The notes under the pieces were generated by a model. It saw only the letters and a program-made list of their open reading frames with translations, searched no databases and was not told the origin of the DNA. Positions 55,061 through 63,337 of a stretch of 64,000 nt of DNA are shown here, piece by piece. Where the stretch lies: assembly GCF_001874145.1 (NCBI RefSeq), contig NZ_MPCX01000014.1, forward strand, positions 1 through 64,000. The letters are read 5' to 3'. This stretch comes from Lacinutrix sp. MedPE-SW. Its GTDB lineage: Bacteria; Bacteroidota; Bacteroidia; Flavobacteriales; Flavobacteriaceae. The number at the start of each line of letters is the position of its first letter. Positions within the stretch are counted from its first letter, which is position 1. Position numbers and translations under genes: made by a program.

Positions 55061-55294
55061 CCGCTATTAACCAAATTCTAGTATAATAAGGCCTACTTTA
55101 CTATCTAGAATTTTACTTAGTCCTATTCGTTTTTTTTGAATGGTTTAAGTAAATGATATCAATCAAAAAGGATTTATAAAACCCTTTAGGTTAGTTGATT
55201 TACTCAAAACTATGGCAACTCAAAGAGTCTTACAAATCAATTTTTAACTTAAATGTGTATTTTATCGAAAAAAGGTGATTATTAATAGTTTTCC

Positions 55295-55312
55295 TTACGG
55301 TAAATACCGTAA
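55295..55312. promoter_or_regulatory. palindrome TTACGGTA-AA-TACCGTAA (unit A)
   Basis: A perfect 8-bp inverted repeat with a 2-bp centre. The core TTACGG-N6-CCGTAA recurs with the same spacing at 55628-55645, although the bases between differ, which points to selection on the half-sites. Confidence 0.65.
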
Positions 55313-55368
55313 AATATTTTTTTGTAAGAAAATAACACAGAAAAAATTAAAAAATGTTTTAAAAAAAG

Positions 55369-55398
55369 AAAACCAACTCCTAAGAGTTGGTTTTTTTT
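55369..55398 (+). terminator. hairpin with T-tract inside the tandem element
   Basis: AACCAACTC and GAGTTGGTT form a 9-bp stem with a CTAA loop, followed by Ts. No gene ends just upstream, so it would end a short noncoding transcript if one starts near 55310. Confidence 0.7.
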
Positions 55399-55627
55399 CG
55401 CTATTAACCCAATCTAGTATAATAAGACCTACTTTATTATCTAGAAATTTATTTAATTTCATTTTGTAGAATAATGAAAAATTAAATAAATAGTCCAAGT
55501 TTAAAAAAACTAATTCGCTGTTTTAAACTTACATTTTCAAAATTATTAGAAAGGAAAAGGCCTTGCAAAAATAATTTTGTTAATTGTGTGCATTTCATCG
55601 AAAAAATAGGTGATTGTGCATTTCATC

Positions 55628-55645
55628 TTACGGGAAAAACCGTAA
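55628..55645. promoter_or_regulatory. palindrome TTACGG-N6-CCGTAA (unit B)
   Basis: Second copy of the palindrome core, 333 bp after the first, again followed by TTTGTAAGAAAA. Confidence 0.6.
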
Positions 55646-55710
55646 AATTAAAATTTGTAAGAAAAAACAACATTAAAATTGCGCTTTTAACCTGTTAAAA
55701 TTCACTTAAT

Positions 55711-56289
55711 CTATTTGTAAAAATTCATTTCGTCTAAATATTCCCAAACATTTTTTGGTAATAAAGGCACAACATTTTTTCCTTGCTTGATTGCTTTTCT
55801 AATCATTGTAGATGAAATTTCCATTATTGGAGCATCAACACTATGTATTTTTTTGTGATTATTAAATTGCGTGTCAATTTTACCTTCCGATATTCTTGGA
55901 TAGACATAAATATTATGGTTTTCTAGGATAACTTCGTAGTTTTTCCATTTATGAAAACTTTTTAAATTGTCTTCTCCCATTATTAACGAAAACTCATGAT
56001 TTTCGTATTTTTCTTGTAAATACGTAAGTGTATTTATGGTATAATTAGGTTGTGGTAAGTTAAATTCTATATTACTTTCTTTTAGCTTGTCATAATCTTT
56101 AGTGGCTAGATAAACCATTTCTAAGCGTTGGTGGTTGTCTAGTAAAGTGCTTTTCTTTTTAAAAGGATTATGTGGTGTAACTACAAACCAAATTTGGTCT
56201 AAATCACTATTTTCTACTAGTTGGTTAGCAATAATTAAGTGACCAATGTGTATTGGGTTGAAAGAGCCAAAATATAGACCAATTTTCAT
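55711..56289 (-). CDS. nadD: nicotinate-nucleotide adenylyltransferase
   Basis: A 192-residue enzyme joining nicotinate mononucleotide and ATP in NAD synthesis. GSFNPIHIGHL holds the HxGH nucleotidyltransferase motif (His14-Gly16-His17), and ISSTMIR is the conserved C-terminal signature. Length is normal. It is last in the yicC-gmk-nadD run on the minus strand, 39 bp after gmk. Confidence 0.95.
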   Translation of the reverse strand: MKIGLYFGSFNPIHIGHLIIANQLVENSDLDQIWFVVTPHNPFKKKSTLLDNHQRLEMVYLATKDYDKLKESNIEFNLPQPNYTINTLTYLQEKYENHEFSLIMGEDNLKSFHKWKNYEVILENHNIYVYPRISEGKIDTQFNNHKKIHSVDAPIMEISSTMIRKAIKQGKNVVPLLPKNVWEYLDEMNFYK

Positions 56290-56328
56290 ACTTGTAATAT
56301 TTTAATAAAGTTTAAACTGGTATAGGTC

Positions 56329-56916
56329 TTATTTTTTTTTTATTTCTGAAATTAAAAAATGACCAACTACAGCTTCAGCTTCATGTAGTGCTTTTTCTAA
56401 ATTATCATTTTCTATAATTGTATCAAAAAGTGGTGCTGTAGCTAATTCTGCACTTGCTTTTGCTACGCGCATACTTATTTTCTCATCACTTTCTGTTTTT
56501 CTGTTTTTTAACCTTATTTTAAGTTCGTCTATGCTTGGTGGTTTTACAAAAACAGCTAAGGTTTGTTCTGGGAATTTTCGTTTTATACGCAAACCTCCAG
56601 AAACATCTATATCGAAAATTACATTTTTTCCTAATGCCCAAAGACGTTCTACTTCGGTTTTTAAAGTACCATAAAAATTATCTCTGTAAACTTCTTCCCA
56701 CTCTAAAAAATTGTCTTCTTTTATGTGTTGTTTAAATTCTTTTGCAGACATAAAATAGTAATCTTCTGCATGAACTTCTGTACCTCTTTTTTCGCGTGAT
56801 GTTGCAGAGATTGAAAAGGCTAGATTTAATTCTTTTTGTTTTAATAAATGCCTAACAATGGTTGTTTTACCAGAGCCAGATGGTGCTGAAAATACAATTA
56901 GTTTACCTTGTTTCAT
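56329..56916 (-). CDS. gmk: guanylate kinase
   Basis: A 195-residue kinase phosphorylating GMP to GDP. The P-loop is SAPSGSGKTT (residues 10-19). GMP-binding segments SATSREKRGTEVHAEDYYFM and FDIDVSGGLRIK are conserved. It is 52 bp after yicC, in the usual yicC-gmk order. Confidence 0.96.
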   Translation of the reverse strand: MKQGKLIVFSAPSGSGKTTIVRHLLKQKELNLAFSISATSREKRGTEVHAEDYYFMSAKEFKQHIKEDNFLEWEEVYRDNFYGTLKTEVERLWALGKNVIFDIDVSGGLRIKRKFPEQTLAVFVKPPSIDELKIRLKNRKTESDEKISMRVAKASAELATAPLFDTIIENDNLEKALHEAEAVVGHFLISEIKKK

Positions 56917-56968
56917 TTCCTTTTTTTAATTGTGCTTCAACTGTGTTAAGCATGTTTTTTTATTGTTT

Positions 56969-57826
56969 TTAAAGAACATTTAGTAATTGTTCTTTAATTT
57001 TTTCTAACTCATCTTTCATTTGCACAACAAGTTGTTGCATTGGTGCATAATTACTTTTAGAGCCTATAGTGTTAATTTCTCTACCCATTTCTTGACCAAT
57101 AAAGCCTAATTTTTTTCCATTAGAATCTTTAGAGTTTAAGGTTTCTATAAAGTATTGTAAATGGTTTTGTAAACGTACTTTTTCTTCGGTGATATCAAAC
57201 TTTTCTATATAGTAAACAAGTTCTTGTTCAAATCTATTTTCATCGTATTTTTCGCGAAGTTCTTCAACACCTTTTTTAAGTCTTTCTCTAACGCCTTCAA
57301 CACGTTCTGGATCCATAATAATTACTTGTTGTAGTAAGTTTTCTATGGTTGCAACGCGGTTTTTAAAATCGGTTTCAAGTACTTTACCTTCGTTAAGTCT
57401 ATAGTCGTTTATGGCAGAAATAGCTGTTTTAATTTCGGCTTCAATGTGTTTCCATTCATTTTCATCAATTTCTTCTCGCTCTGTATTTAAAGCGTCTGGA
57501 AAACGTACTGCCATTTTTAAAAGCTCTATTTCATCTCCCGCAACTACATTTTTAAGTTGTTGCATGTATTGCTTTACAACAGGTGTATTTATTTTAGTCG
57601 ATGTATCCTCGGCAGTGGCTTCAACATAAATAGAAAAATCTATTTTACCTCTATTTAATTCTTTTGCCATTAATTTACGTAAGTAAAGCTCTTTTTCTCT
57701 ATAAATTGAAGGCATCCTGGCATTTAAATCCAGGTTTTTGCTATTTAGAGATTTTAACTCTATTGTAATTTTTTTTGTAGGTAATTGTAAAACAGACTTA
57801 CCGTAACCTGTCATTGAGTGAATCAT
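56969..57826 (-). CDS. yicC: YicC-family endoribonuclease-like protein
   Basis: A 285-residue protein starting MIHSMTGYGK, the invariant YicC opening, so the ATG at 57826 is chosen although the frame is open 17 codons further to 57877. The C-terminal DUF1732 segment GKKLGFIGQEMGREINTIGSK is complete. E. coli YicC is an endoribonuclease/RNA-decay factor. The -7 box at 57847-57854 lies inside the longer frame, which supports the shorter start. Confidence 0.93.
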   Translation of the reverse strand: MIHSMTGYGKSVLQLPTKKITIELKSLNSKNLDLNARMPSIYREKELYLRKLMAKELNRGKIDFSIYVEATAEDTSTKINTPVVKQYMQQLKNVVAGDEIELLKMAVRFPDALNTEREEIDENEWKHIEAEIKTAISAINDYRLNEGKVLETDFKNRVATIENLLQQVIIMDPERVEGVRERLKKGVEELREKYDENRFEQELVYYIEKFDITEEKVRLQNHLQYFIETLNSKDSNGKKLGFIGQEMGREINTIGSKSNYAPMQQLVVQMKDELEKIKEQLLNVL

Positions 57827-57846
57827 AACTAAATTGTAAAGTTGAG

Positions 57847-57854
57847 CAAAAATA
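57847..57854 (-). promoter_or_regulatory. -7 element of yicC-gmk-nadD
   Basis: TATTTTTG on the minus strand matches TAnnTTTG exactly, 21 bp before the chosen yicC start. Confidence 0.6.
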
Positions 57855-57988
57855 AGTGTTGTAAACACAGTAGGCAAATAAAAACCAACCTTATACTTAC
57901 CATGTTATGGCTTATTATGCTATATATTTTGTGTTTTAAATTACGGTTTATTATAATAATTAATAAAAACAGTATTAGTATAAAATAG

Positions 57989-57996
57989 TATTTTTG
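57989..57996 (+). promoter_or_regulatory. -7 element of the thioesterase gene
   Basis: TATTTTTG matches TAnnTTTG exactly. It overlaps a TTG that could be read as an upstream start codon, so that codon is probably in the promoter and not translated. Confidence 0.55.
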
Positions 57997-58008
57997 AAAT
58001 CTAAAATA

Positions 58009-58494
58009 ATGAAAATGTACAAAAAACAGTTTGAAATTCGTTGGAGTGATGTCGATGCAAATAGACACTTAGCCAATTCTGCATATACTAATTTTATGAG
58101 TCATACTAGAATGGCTTTTTTAATAGAGCATGGTTTTACCATGAAAGAATTAGCTATGCATAATATTGGGCCAGTTGTCTTTTATGAGCATATGCATTAT
58201 TTTAAAGAAGCGTTTATGGGACAACCAATAACAGTCTCTTTAGAAGTGTCTGGTTTAAGTGAAGATGGTACTTTTTTTAAGTTTGACCATAACTTTTATA
58301 ACCATAAAGGAGAAAATATTGCCTTTTGTGAAATGCTTGGTGCTTGGATAGATTTAAAAGCTAGAAAAATGACCAATCTACCAAAGGTTTTAATGGATTT
58401 AGCAGATAAGTTTCCAAAATCTGAAGCTTATAAGATTCTTACAAAAGAAGATACCCGAGCTAATGGTCGTGTACCAAAAAACCTAGAGCTATAA
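58009..58494 (+). CDS. acyl-CoA thioesterase (4HBT hot-dog fold)
   Basis: A 161-residue hot-dog-fold thioesterase. FEIRWSDVDANRHLANSAYTNFM carries the 4HBT active-site Asp (WSDVDANRH), followed by the helix and VFYEHMHYFKEAFMGQPITV strands. It probably hydrolyses medium- or long-chain acyl-CoA. The ATG at 58009 (or 58015) is chosen because the earlier TTG lies in the -7 box. It converges with and overlaps the DMT transporter gene by 6 bp. Confidence 0.85.
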   Translation: MKMYKKQFEIRWSDVDANRHLANSAYTNFMSHTRMAFLIEHGFTMKELAMHNIGPVVFYEHMHYFKEAFMGQPITVSLEVSGLSEDGTFFKFDHNFYNHKGENIAFCEMLGAWIDLKARKMTNLPKVLMDLADKFPKSEAYKILTKEDTRANGRVPKNLEL

Positions 58495-59382
58495 TTTAGC
58501 TTTAGGTTTTTTAGTTACTAAATATACACCTGCAAATATTAAAGCAGAAGCTATTAGTTTTACAGGTGTTATAGTATCACTACCCATAATTATAGCAAAT
58601 ATTCCTGCGATTACAGGTTGTAAATATATAAATGTTGTAACGGTTGATGCTCTTAAGTGTCTTAGGGCTAATGGGTTTAGTATGTAGGTTCCAAAGGTTG
58701 CTGCCAATACTACAAAAGCAATGGAAAAATAAATATATGGTGTAAATGTACTTATATCTACGGCTAATAAATCGTTATATCCAAACGGTATTACTAAAAA
58801 CAAACCAAATAAAAACAACCACCTTATAAACGTAAATGGGTGATATTTACCAGTTAATTTTTTTATAATAATAATGTAAATACTGTAAGATACAGCGTTA
58901 ATAAAAACCAAGGTATTACCTAAAAGAATATTGTCGCCATCTAAGTCAGAACGACCGTAAACACTAAGTACTACAGCGCCAAGAAACCCTAAAATTACAC
59001 CAAAAACCTTTAAATTAGTAATGCGCTCTTTTAAATATACAGCCGAAAGTATTAATACTATAATTGGTGCAGTAATCATTATCACAGATGCGTGTATAGG
59101 TGATGTGAATGATAAGCCTTTAAAAAACAAAAGCATATTTAGAGCTACACCAAATATTGCAGCGTAGAAAAAAGTTAAATAATCTTTTTTCTCTATTTTT
59201 TCTTTAGGACCTAAAAAACTAAATAACCAAAATAAAATAGTTGCTCCGGCTACTCTTACAACAATAAAACCAGATGGTTTTAAAAATCCACCAGTAAGTA
59301 CATCTTTAGCAAATGTAAAATTTAAGCCATAAAAAAGTTGTACAAAAAACGCAGCAATAAGCGCCCAATATCTAGTTTTCAT
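58489..59382 (-). CDS. EamA/DMT-family transporter
   Basis: A 297-residue inner-membrane protein with ten predicted helices in two EamA repeats (about 8-140 and 150-290), each with the FTFAKDVLTGG or TFGTYILNPLALRH type of motif. The family exports metabolites or amino acids; the substrate is unknown. The start overlaps the upstream ArsC-like gene by 11 bp, so the pair is cotranslated. Confidence 0.88.
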   Translation of the reverse strand: MKTRYWALIAAFFVQLFYGLNFTFAKDVLTGGFLKPSGFIVVRVAGATILFWLFSFLGPKEKIEKKDYLTFFYAAIFGVALNMLLFFKGLSFTSPIHASVIMITAPIIVLILSAVYLKERITNLKVFGVILGFLGAVVLSVYGRSDLDGDNILLGNTLVFINAVSYSIYIIIIKKLTGKYHPFTFIRWLFLFGLFLVIPFGYNDLLAVDISTFTPYIYFSIAFVVLAATFGTYILNPLALRHLRASTVTTFIYLQPVIAGIFAIIMGSDTITPVKLIASALIFAGVYLVTKKPKAKL

Positions 59383-59731
59383 TCAATTCTTTTTTAACAG
59401 CTTCTACATTAGCTTTAGAGTTGCCAATAAAAATTTTATTGTTTAAAATAAAAACAGGCCTACTTAAAAAAGTATAATGTTCTAAAATAAGATTTCTAAA
59501 ATTTGTTTCTGATAAATTTTTATTTTTTAAATCTCGCTGCTTGTAAAGCGTTGCTCTTTTACTAAAAAGAGATTCGTAACTTCCAGAAAGCGTTTTCATT
59601 TCGTCTATTTGAGATTCTGTAATAGCTTCATTTTTAATATTTTGAAGCACTACAGACTCTGGCAAATCAAGTTCTTTTAAAATACGAATACACGTACTAC
59701 ATGATTTTAAATAATATACTTTATCAATCAT
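59372..59731 (-). CDS. ArsC/Spx-family protein
   Basis: A 119-residue thioredoxin-fold protein. KSCSTCIRIL gives a CxxC at Cys11/Cys14 where ArsC/Spx proteins have their active Cys. SRPVFILNNKIFIG matches the RPx region near the C terminus. Arsenate reductase activity is not assured: no arsenic genes are nearby and Spx-like roles are equally possible. It overlaps the DMT transporter gene by 11 bp. Confidence 0.82.
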   Translation of the reverse strand: MIDKVYYLKSCSTCIRILKELDLPESVVLQNIKNEAITESQIDEMKTLSGSYESLFSKRATLYKQRDLKNKNLSETNFRNLILEHYTFLSRPVFILNNKIFIGNSKANVEAVKKELNEN

Positions 59732-59835
59732 TTTAAAATTTGAATTTGTTTTCGTTAATACGAAAAGCTAATTTTTAACATTACAAAGTAAATTCTTTTG
59801 TGTTAGATTCTATTATATTTATAAAAAAAAGAATT

Positions 59836-60300
59836 ATGGATTTTACTTTTGATGTTTTTGCAAAAACAAGAGGCTTTTTTAAAGCTTATTTAGAAGAGCT
59901 TTCATTAGCACAACTTAATGCTATACCTAATGGTTTTAATAATAATATTATATGGAATATTGGGCATAGTATTGTTACCGAGCAGATACTGGTTTATAAA
60001 TTATCAGGCTTAGAGCCAAATGTAAGTGAGACGCTTATTGAAAAATATAAAAAAGGTACGAAACCAGATGGTAAAGCCACTCAAGCAGATGTAGATGAAT
60101 TAAAAGCATTAGCTTTTTCTACAATAGAACACACAAAAGCAGATTTTGGTTCTCAAGTATTTAGCACATTTAATGAATATACATTATCTACTACAGGTAA
60201 CACGTTAACAAATGTTACACAGGCAATACAATTTGCTTTAGTACATGAAGGTATGCATGCAGGATATATTTTGGCGTTATTAAGAGCTTTAAAAGTTTAA
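59836..60300 (+). CDS. DinB-family protein
   Basis: A 154-residue four-helix-bundle protein of the DinB/YfiT superfamily. A metal-binding His triad is suggested by IIWNIGHSIVTEQ, with HTKADF and ALVHEGMHAGYI. The ATG at 59836 starts at the first helix (MDFTFDVFAKTR); the frame is open to a GTG 12 codons earlier, which would add an unrelated segment. Enzymatic role unknown. It overlaps the convergent DUF3298 gene by 12 bp. Confidence 0.82.
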   Translation: MDFTFDVFAKTRGFFKAYLEELSLAQLNAIPNGFNNNIIWNIGHSIVTEQILVYKLSGLEPNVSETLIEKYKKGTKPDGKATQADVDELKALAFSTIEHTKADFGSQVFSTFNEYTLSTTGNTLTNVTQAIQFALVHEGMHAGYILALLRALKV

Positions 60301-61032
60301 ATAATCATTCGCCAGAGTATATGGTACAATAAACTCTATTACATTATTGCTTCCTGTTATAAACGTATCGTAAAAAATAATTACGCCTTCTTCATTAAAG
60401 CCTAAGTTTTTTGGAAGTTTGAAGTCATTATTATTAAATGCCGAAATACGATCGTCTGTAGCAGAAAGTAATTCTTTGTCGTAATATTTTTTTGCTAATG
60501 CTGTAAAAGCTGGAATATCATTAATCAAGTCTTTAGTTTGTAAAGTTTTGCCCGTTTTAATATTAAAATTAAAAAATTTAAATATTAAATTACTGTGAGC
60601 GCCACCCGTATTTATACTAGAGTTCATGGCTATAGAAACCAGTGTTTCACTTTTGTAAATAATTTCGCCATCAACTAAAACCTCCCAAGCAGGTAAGTCT
60701 GTATACAAGGTTTTTCCAATTTGAGATTTAAAATCTAAATATGCTTTTTTAAATGCCGCAATACTATTTGTTGTATTAGCTTCATTGCTGTTTAAATTAT
60801 TAATATCTAAAGCATTGTTTACAAATTGATTTAAAGTATTATTAATTTGTTTTGCAGCATTAGTAGCTCCTTCAGCTTTAGGAATATTAATTTCAATAGT
60901 AGCATCTGTATCTTCAACAATACTAATTTCTGAAAAATTTAGAGACACTTCTTCTTTACACGATAAACAAATGTTAAGAAATAACAGTATAGCAAAAAGC
61001 TTTGTTAGTTTTAAAAAGGAAGTGTTAAGCAT
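60289..61032 (-). CDS. DUF3298/DUF4163-type lipoprotein (RsiV-like)
   Basis: A 247-residue protein with lipoprotein signal (LNICLSC, Cys about 25). A DUF4163-like N-terminal half and a DUF3298 C-terminal domain (STGGAHSNLIFKFFNFNIKTGKTL is the signature) follow. RsiV-type proteins bind lysozyme in other bacteria. There is no sigma-factor gene beside it, so an anti-sigma role is not indicated; it may be a peptidoglycan- or lysozyme-related lipoprotein. Confidence 0.78.
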   Translation of the reverse strand: MLNTSFLKLTKLFAILLFLNICLSCKEEVSLNFSEISIVEDTDATIEINIPKAEGATNAAKQINNTLNQFVNNALDINNLNSNEANTTNSIAAFKKAYLDFKSQIGKTLYTDLPAWEVLVDGEIIYKSETLVSIAMNSSINTGGAHSNLIFKFFNFNIKTGKTLQTKDLINDIPAFTALAKKYYDKELLSATDDRISAFNNNDFKLPKNLGFNEEGVIIFYDTFITGSNNVIEFIVPYTLANDYLNF

Positions 61033-61076
61033 AAACTAAAGGTTTTAATTCAATTTGAATACAACGAATTAAAGGC

Positions 61077-61084
61077 TATTTTTG
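61077..61084 (+). promoter_or_regulatory. -7 element of metB
   Basis: TATTTTTG matches TAnnTTTG exactly, 52 bp before the metB ATG. Confidence 0.55.
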
Positions 61085-61136
61085 GTATAATCAAAAAACC
61101 AAAAGTTGTTTTTTAAATTAATTTAAATAGACATTA

Positions 61137-62276
61137 ATGAAATTTAATACAAAAACCATACATGGAAAACAGCAGCCAGATTTAGCATATGGTGCTGTAA
61201 TGCCACCAATATATCAAACTTCAACTTATGCACAATCTACACCTGGTGAGCATAAAGGTTATGAGTACTCTAGATCTAAAAATCCAACACGAGACGCTTT
61301 AGAAAATGCATTTGCAAGTATAGAAAACGGTGAGTTTGGGTTGGCTTTTGGTTCTGGATTAGCTGCTATAGATGCGGTATTAAAATTATTAAAATCTGGA
61401 GACGAAGTAATTTGTACTAATGATTTATATGGTGGTACATATAGACTATTTACTTCGGTTTTTAAAAACTTTGGTATTACATTTCATTTTGTAAATATGG
61501 ATAATCCAGATGCCATTGAAGCTTATATTAACGATGATACAAAATTAATTTGGGTAGAAACACCTACTAACCCAATGTTAAATATTATAGATATTGAAGC
61601 TACGGCTGCAATAGCTAAAAAACATAATATATTATTGGCAGTAGATAATACTTTTGCAACACCATATTTGCAACAACCTTTAGATCTTGGAGCAGATATA
61701 GTTATGCATTCTGTAACAAAATATATTGGTGGACATAGTGATTTAGTTATGGGAGCATTAATAGTAAAAGAAAAATTACTTGCAGAAAGATTATATTTTA
61801 TACAAAATGCTAGTGGAGCAATATGTGGTCCGCAAGATGCTTTTTTAGCGCTTCGCGGAATAAAAACACTACACGTTAGAATGCAACGCCACTGTGAAAA
61901 TGGTAAAGCGATAGCATTGTATTTAGCGTCACATCCCAAAGTAGAAAATGTATATTGGCCAGGATTTGAAAGTCATCCTAATCATGAAATAGCAAAAAAA
62001 CAAATGAAGGATTTTGGAGGCATGATATCTTTTACTACAAAAGGCAATGACTACAATAAATCTATAAAACTTATAGAAAATCTTAAAATTTTTACTTTAG
62101 CAGAGTCTCTTGGTGGTGTAGAATCTTTAGCAGGACATCCAGCAAGCATGACGCATGCAAGCATACCAAAAGAAGAACGTGAAAAAACAGGTGTTGTAGA
62201 TTCTTTAATTAGGTTAAGCGTTGGTATAGAAGATGAAGAAGATTTAATTAATGATTTAAAACAGGCGTTAGGATAA
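61137..62276 (+). CDS. metB: cystathionine gamma-synthase (PLP enzyme)
   Basis: A 379-residue fold-type I PLP enzyme of the Cys/Met metabolism family. HSVTKYIGGHSD carries the PLP lysine Lys195; YEYSRSKNPTRDALE, FGSGLAAIDA and the ESLGGVESLAGHPASMTH segment are conserved. Cystathionine beta/gamma-lyases look similar, so the specific reaction is less certain than the family. It has its own promoter and terminator. Confidence 0.88.
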   Translation: MKFNTKTIHGKQQPDLAYGAVMPPIYQTSTYAQSTPGEHKGYEYSRSKNPTRDALENAFASIENGEFGLAFGSGLAAIDAVLKLLKSGDEVICTNDLYGGTYRLFTSVFKNFGITFHFVNMDNPDAIEAYINDDTKLIWVETPTNPMLNIIDIEATAAIAKKHNILLAVDNTFATPYLQQPLDLGADIVMHSVTKYIGGHSDLVMGALIVKEKLLAERLYFIQNASGAICGPQDAFLALRGIKTLHVRMQRHCENGKAIALYLASHPKVENVYWPGFESHPNHEIAKKQMKDFGGMISFTTKGNDYNKSIKLIENLKIFTLAESLGGVESLAGHPASMTHASIPKEEREKTGVVDSLIRLSVGIEDEEDLINDLKQALG

Positions 62277-62286
62277 TTTTAAAAAA

Positions 62287-62314
62287 AACTCAAGTTAAAA
62301 ACTTGAGCTTTTTT
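62287..62314 (+). terminator. terminator of metB
   Basis: CTCAAGTT and AACTTGAG form an 8-bp stem with a 3-nt loop, followed by C and six Ts. Confidence 0.88.
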
Positions 62315-62328
62315 ATATAAATATGTTT

Positions 62329-63144
62329 TTAATCTAAGTAATAAATATAACCAAAATTTAGCCACACTAACCAATCGTTATATTTGTTGCTATCTAAAGT
62401 GTGATCCAGTCCATCAATCCAATCGCTAAAATAATATTGACCTCTAAGGTCTAACATTAAATCTGATAGAGGAGTAAGTTTATAACGAACACCAATACTA
62501 CTTACTATAGACCAAGTCGTTCCAGAGGTTACATCTATAGGTTCTGGAAAATCTGGAGATAAATTAGGGTTGCTAGTATACCAAGGAGCATAAAAGTTAC
62601 CCATATTAGTAATATCACCATTGGCATAGCTTGTGCTAACTTTTGGATTATAAGACACGTAATGCGCACCAAAACTAACAAAAGGAGCAAACTTGTATCC
62701 AAATGCTTGAAATGATCTAATACTTAAAGGAAAATATTCTAATTGCATACCAATATCAAAATTATTGGCAGATCCTGTATGCGCTCTTAATTTATCTGCA
62801 TCTGTTGAGGTTCTATATGGTTCAACATATTCGCCAATATGTTCTAATTTTGCAGTATTGTAAGAAATTTCGGTTCTTAATTTAAAATGGTCATTAAAAT
62901 AATTATCTGTAGTATAGCAGTTACAATCTGCTCTGTAAGCAAAATTTATATAATGTACTAAACCAATACCAATACCACTGTTTCCGGCATTCGTTTCTAA
63001 ATCAAAACGTTCACCATAATCAGATTTAAACGCGGTGGGACCAGCAATAATACCAATTTCATGAGAGAAACCTAATTGAGCTATAACTGTTTGTGAGGCT
63101 ACTAAAATAAATAGTATCTGAGCTAAATGTTTAACTTTAAGCAT
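62329..63144 (-). CDS. THC0290_0291-type outer-membrane protein
   Basis: A 271-residue protein. The ATG at 63144 gives a signal peptide ending near TVIAQ (the frame reaches a TTG two codons earlier). The mature part is a small beta-barrel pattern with alternating aromatic strands and ends in GYIYYLD. FRADCNCYTTDNYFNDHFKLR-like Cys pairs and a FSHEIGIIAGPTAF start resemble the flavobacterial THC0290_0291 family. It is divergent from gdhA, and such proteins have sometimes been mislabelled as glutamate dehydrogenase because of this neighbour. Function unknown. Confidence 0.72.
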   Translation of the reverse strand: MLKVKHLAQILFILVASQTVIAQLGFSHEIGIIAGPTAFKSDYGERFDLETNAGNSGIGIGLVHYINFAYRADCNCYTTDNYFNDHFKLRTEISYNTAKLEHIGEYVEPYRTSTDADKLRAHTGSANNFDIGMQLEYFPLSIRSFQAFGYKFAPFVSFGAHYVSYNPKVSTSYANGDITNMGNFYAPWYTSNPNLSPDFPEPIDVTSGTTWSIVSSIGVRYKLTPLSDLMLDLRGQYYFSDWIDGLDHTLDSNKYNDWLVWLNFGYIYYLD

Positions 63145-63178
63145 ATTCAAGATTAGGTTTAGAGGCTTTTTATGTTAG

Positions 63179-63186
63179 CAAATATA
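63179..63186 (-). promoter_or_regulatory. -7 element of the THC0290_0291-type gene
   Basis: TATATTTG on the minus strand matches TAnnTTTG exactly, 34 bp before the chosen start. Confidence 0.6.
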
Positions 63187-63302
63187 AAAAAATACGATAA
63201 ACCCACAAGTATTATAGATAAAATGCAGTAACTAAATTTAAATTGAGCGAATTTTTATTTTGCGAATTTCAAAAAAAATGTACTTGTTTTTTAAAGATAA
63301 TG

Positions 63303-63310
63303 TATATTTG
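63303..63310 (+). promoter_or_regulatory. -7 element of gdhA
   Basis: TATATTTG matches TAnnTTTG exactly, with a TTG 16 bp upstream as a possible -33 element. The distance to the gdhA ATG is 45 bp. Confidence 0.6.
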
Positions 63311-63337
63311 TAATCATTATTAATAATATAATATTAA

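Larger units (their letters stand above)
55025..55700. repeat. degenerate tandem duplication (about 335 bp per unit) of a noncoding structured element
   Basis: Two units share ordered blocks at a spacing of 333-339 bp. The blocks are a hairpin with T-tract (55025-55060 and 55369-55398), CGCTATTAACC plus a TCTAG...CTAGA dyad (55076-55110 and 55413-55445), ATCGAAAAAA with GGTGATT (about 55265-55280 and 55598-55614) and TTACGG-N6-CCGTAA (55295-55312 and 55628-55645), then TTTGTAAGAAAA. Sequences between blocks differ, yet each contains inverted repeats. In unit B these are 55451-55487, AAGTTTAAAA/TTTTAAACTT at 55497-55530, and AAAATTATT/AATAATTTT at 55539-55578. The whole 55007-55710 spacer has no convincing gene. 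Confidence 0.75.

Noticed and set aside
55275-55498. Short open frames (64 and 67 codons) in the 55-kb spacer
   Set aside because: They run through the palindromes, hairpin and T-tract, overlap each other on opposite strands and encode low-complexity Lys/Phe-rich sequence.
59372-59731. Arsenic-resistance operon
   Set aside because: Only an ArsC-fold protein is present; no ArsR, ArsB or Acr3 gene lies nearby, and the coupled transporter is DMT type.
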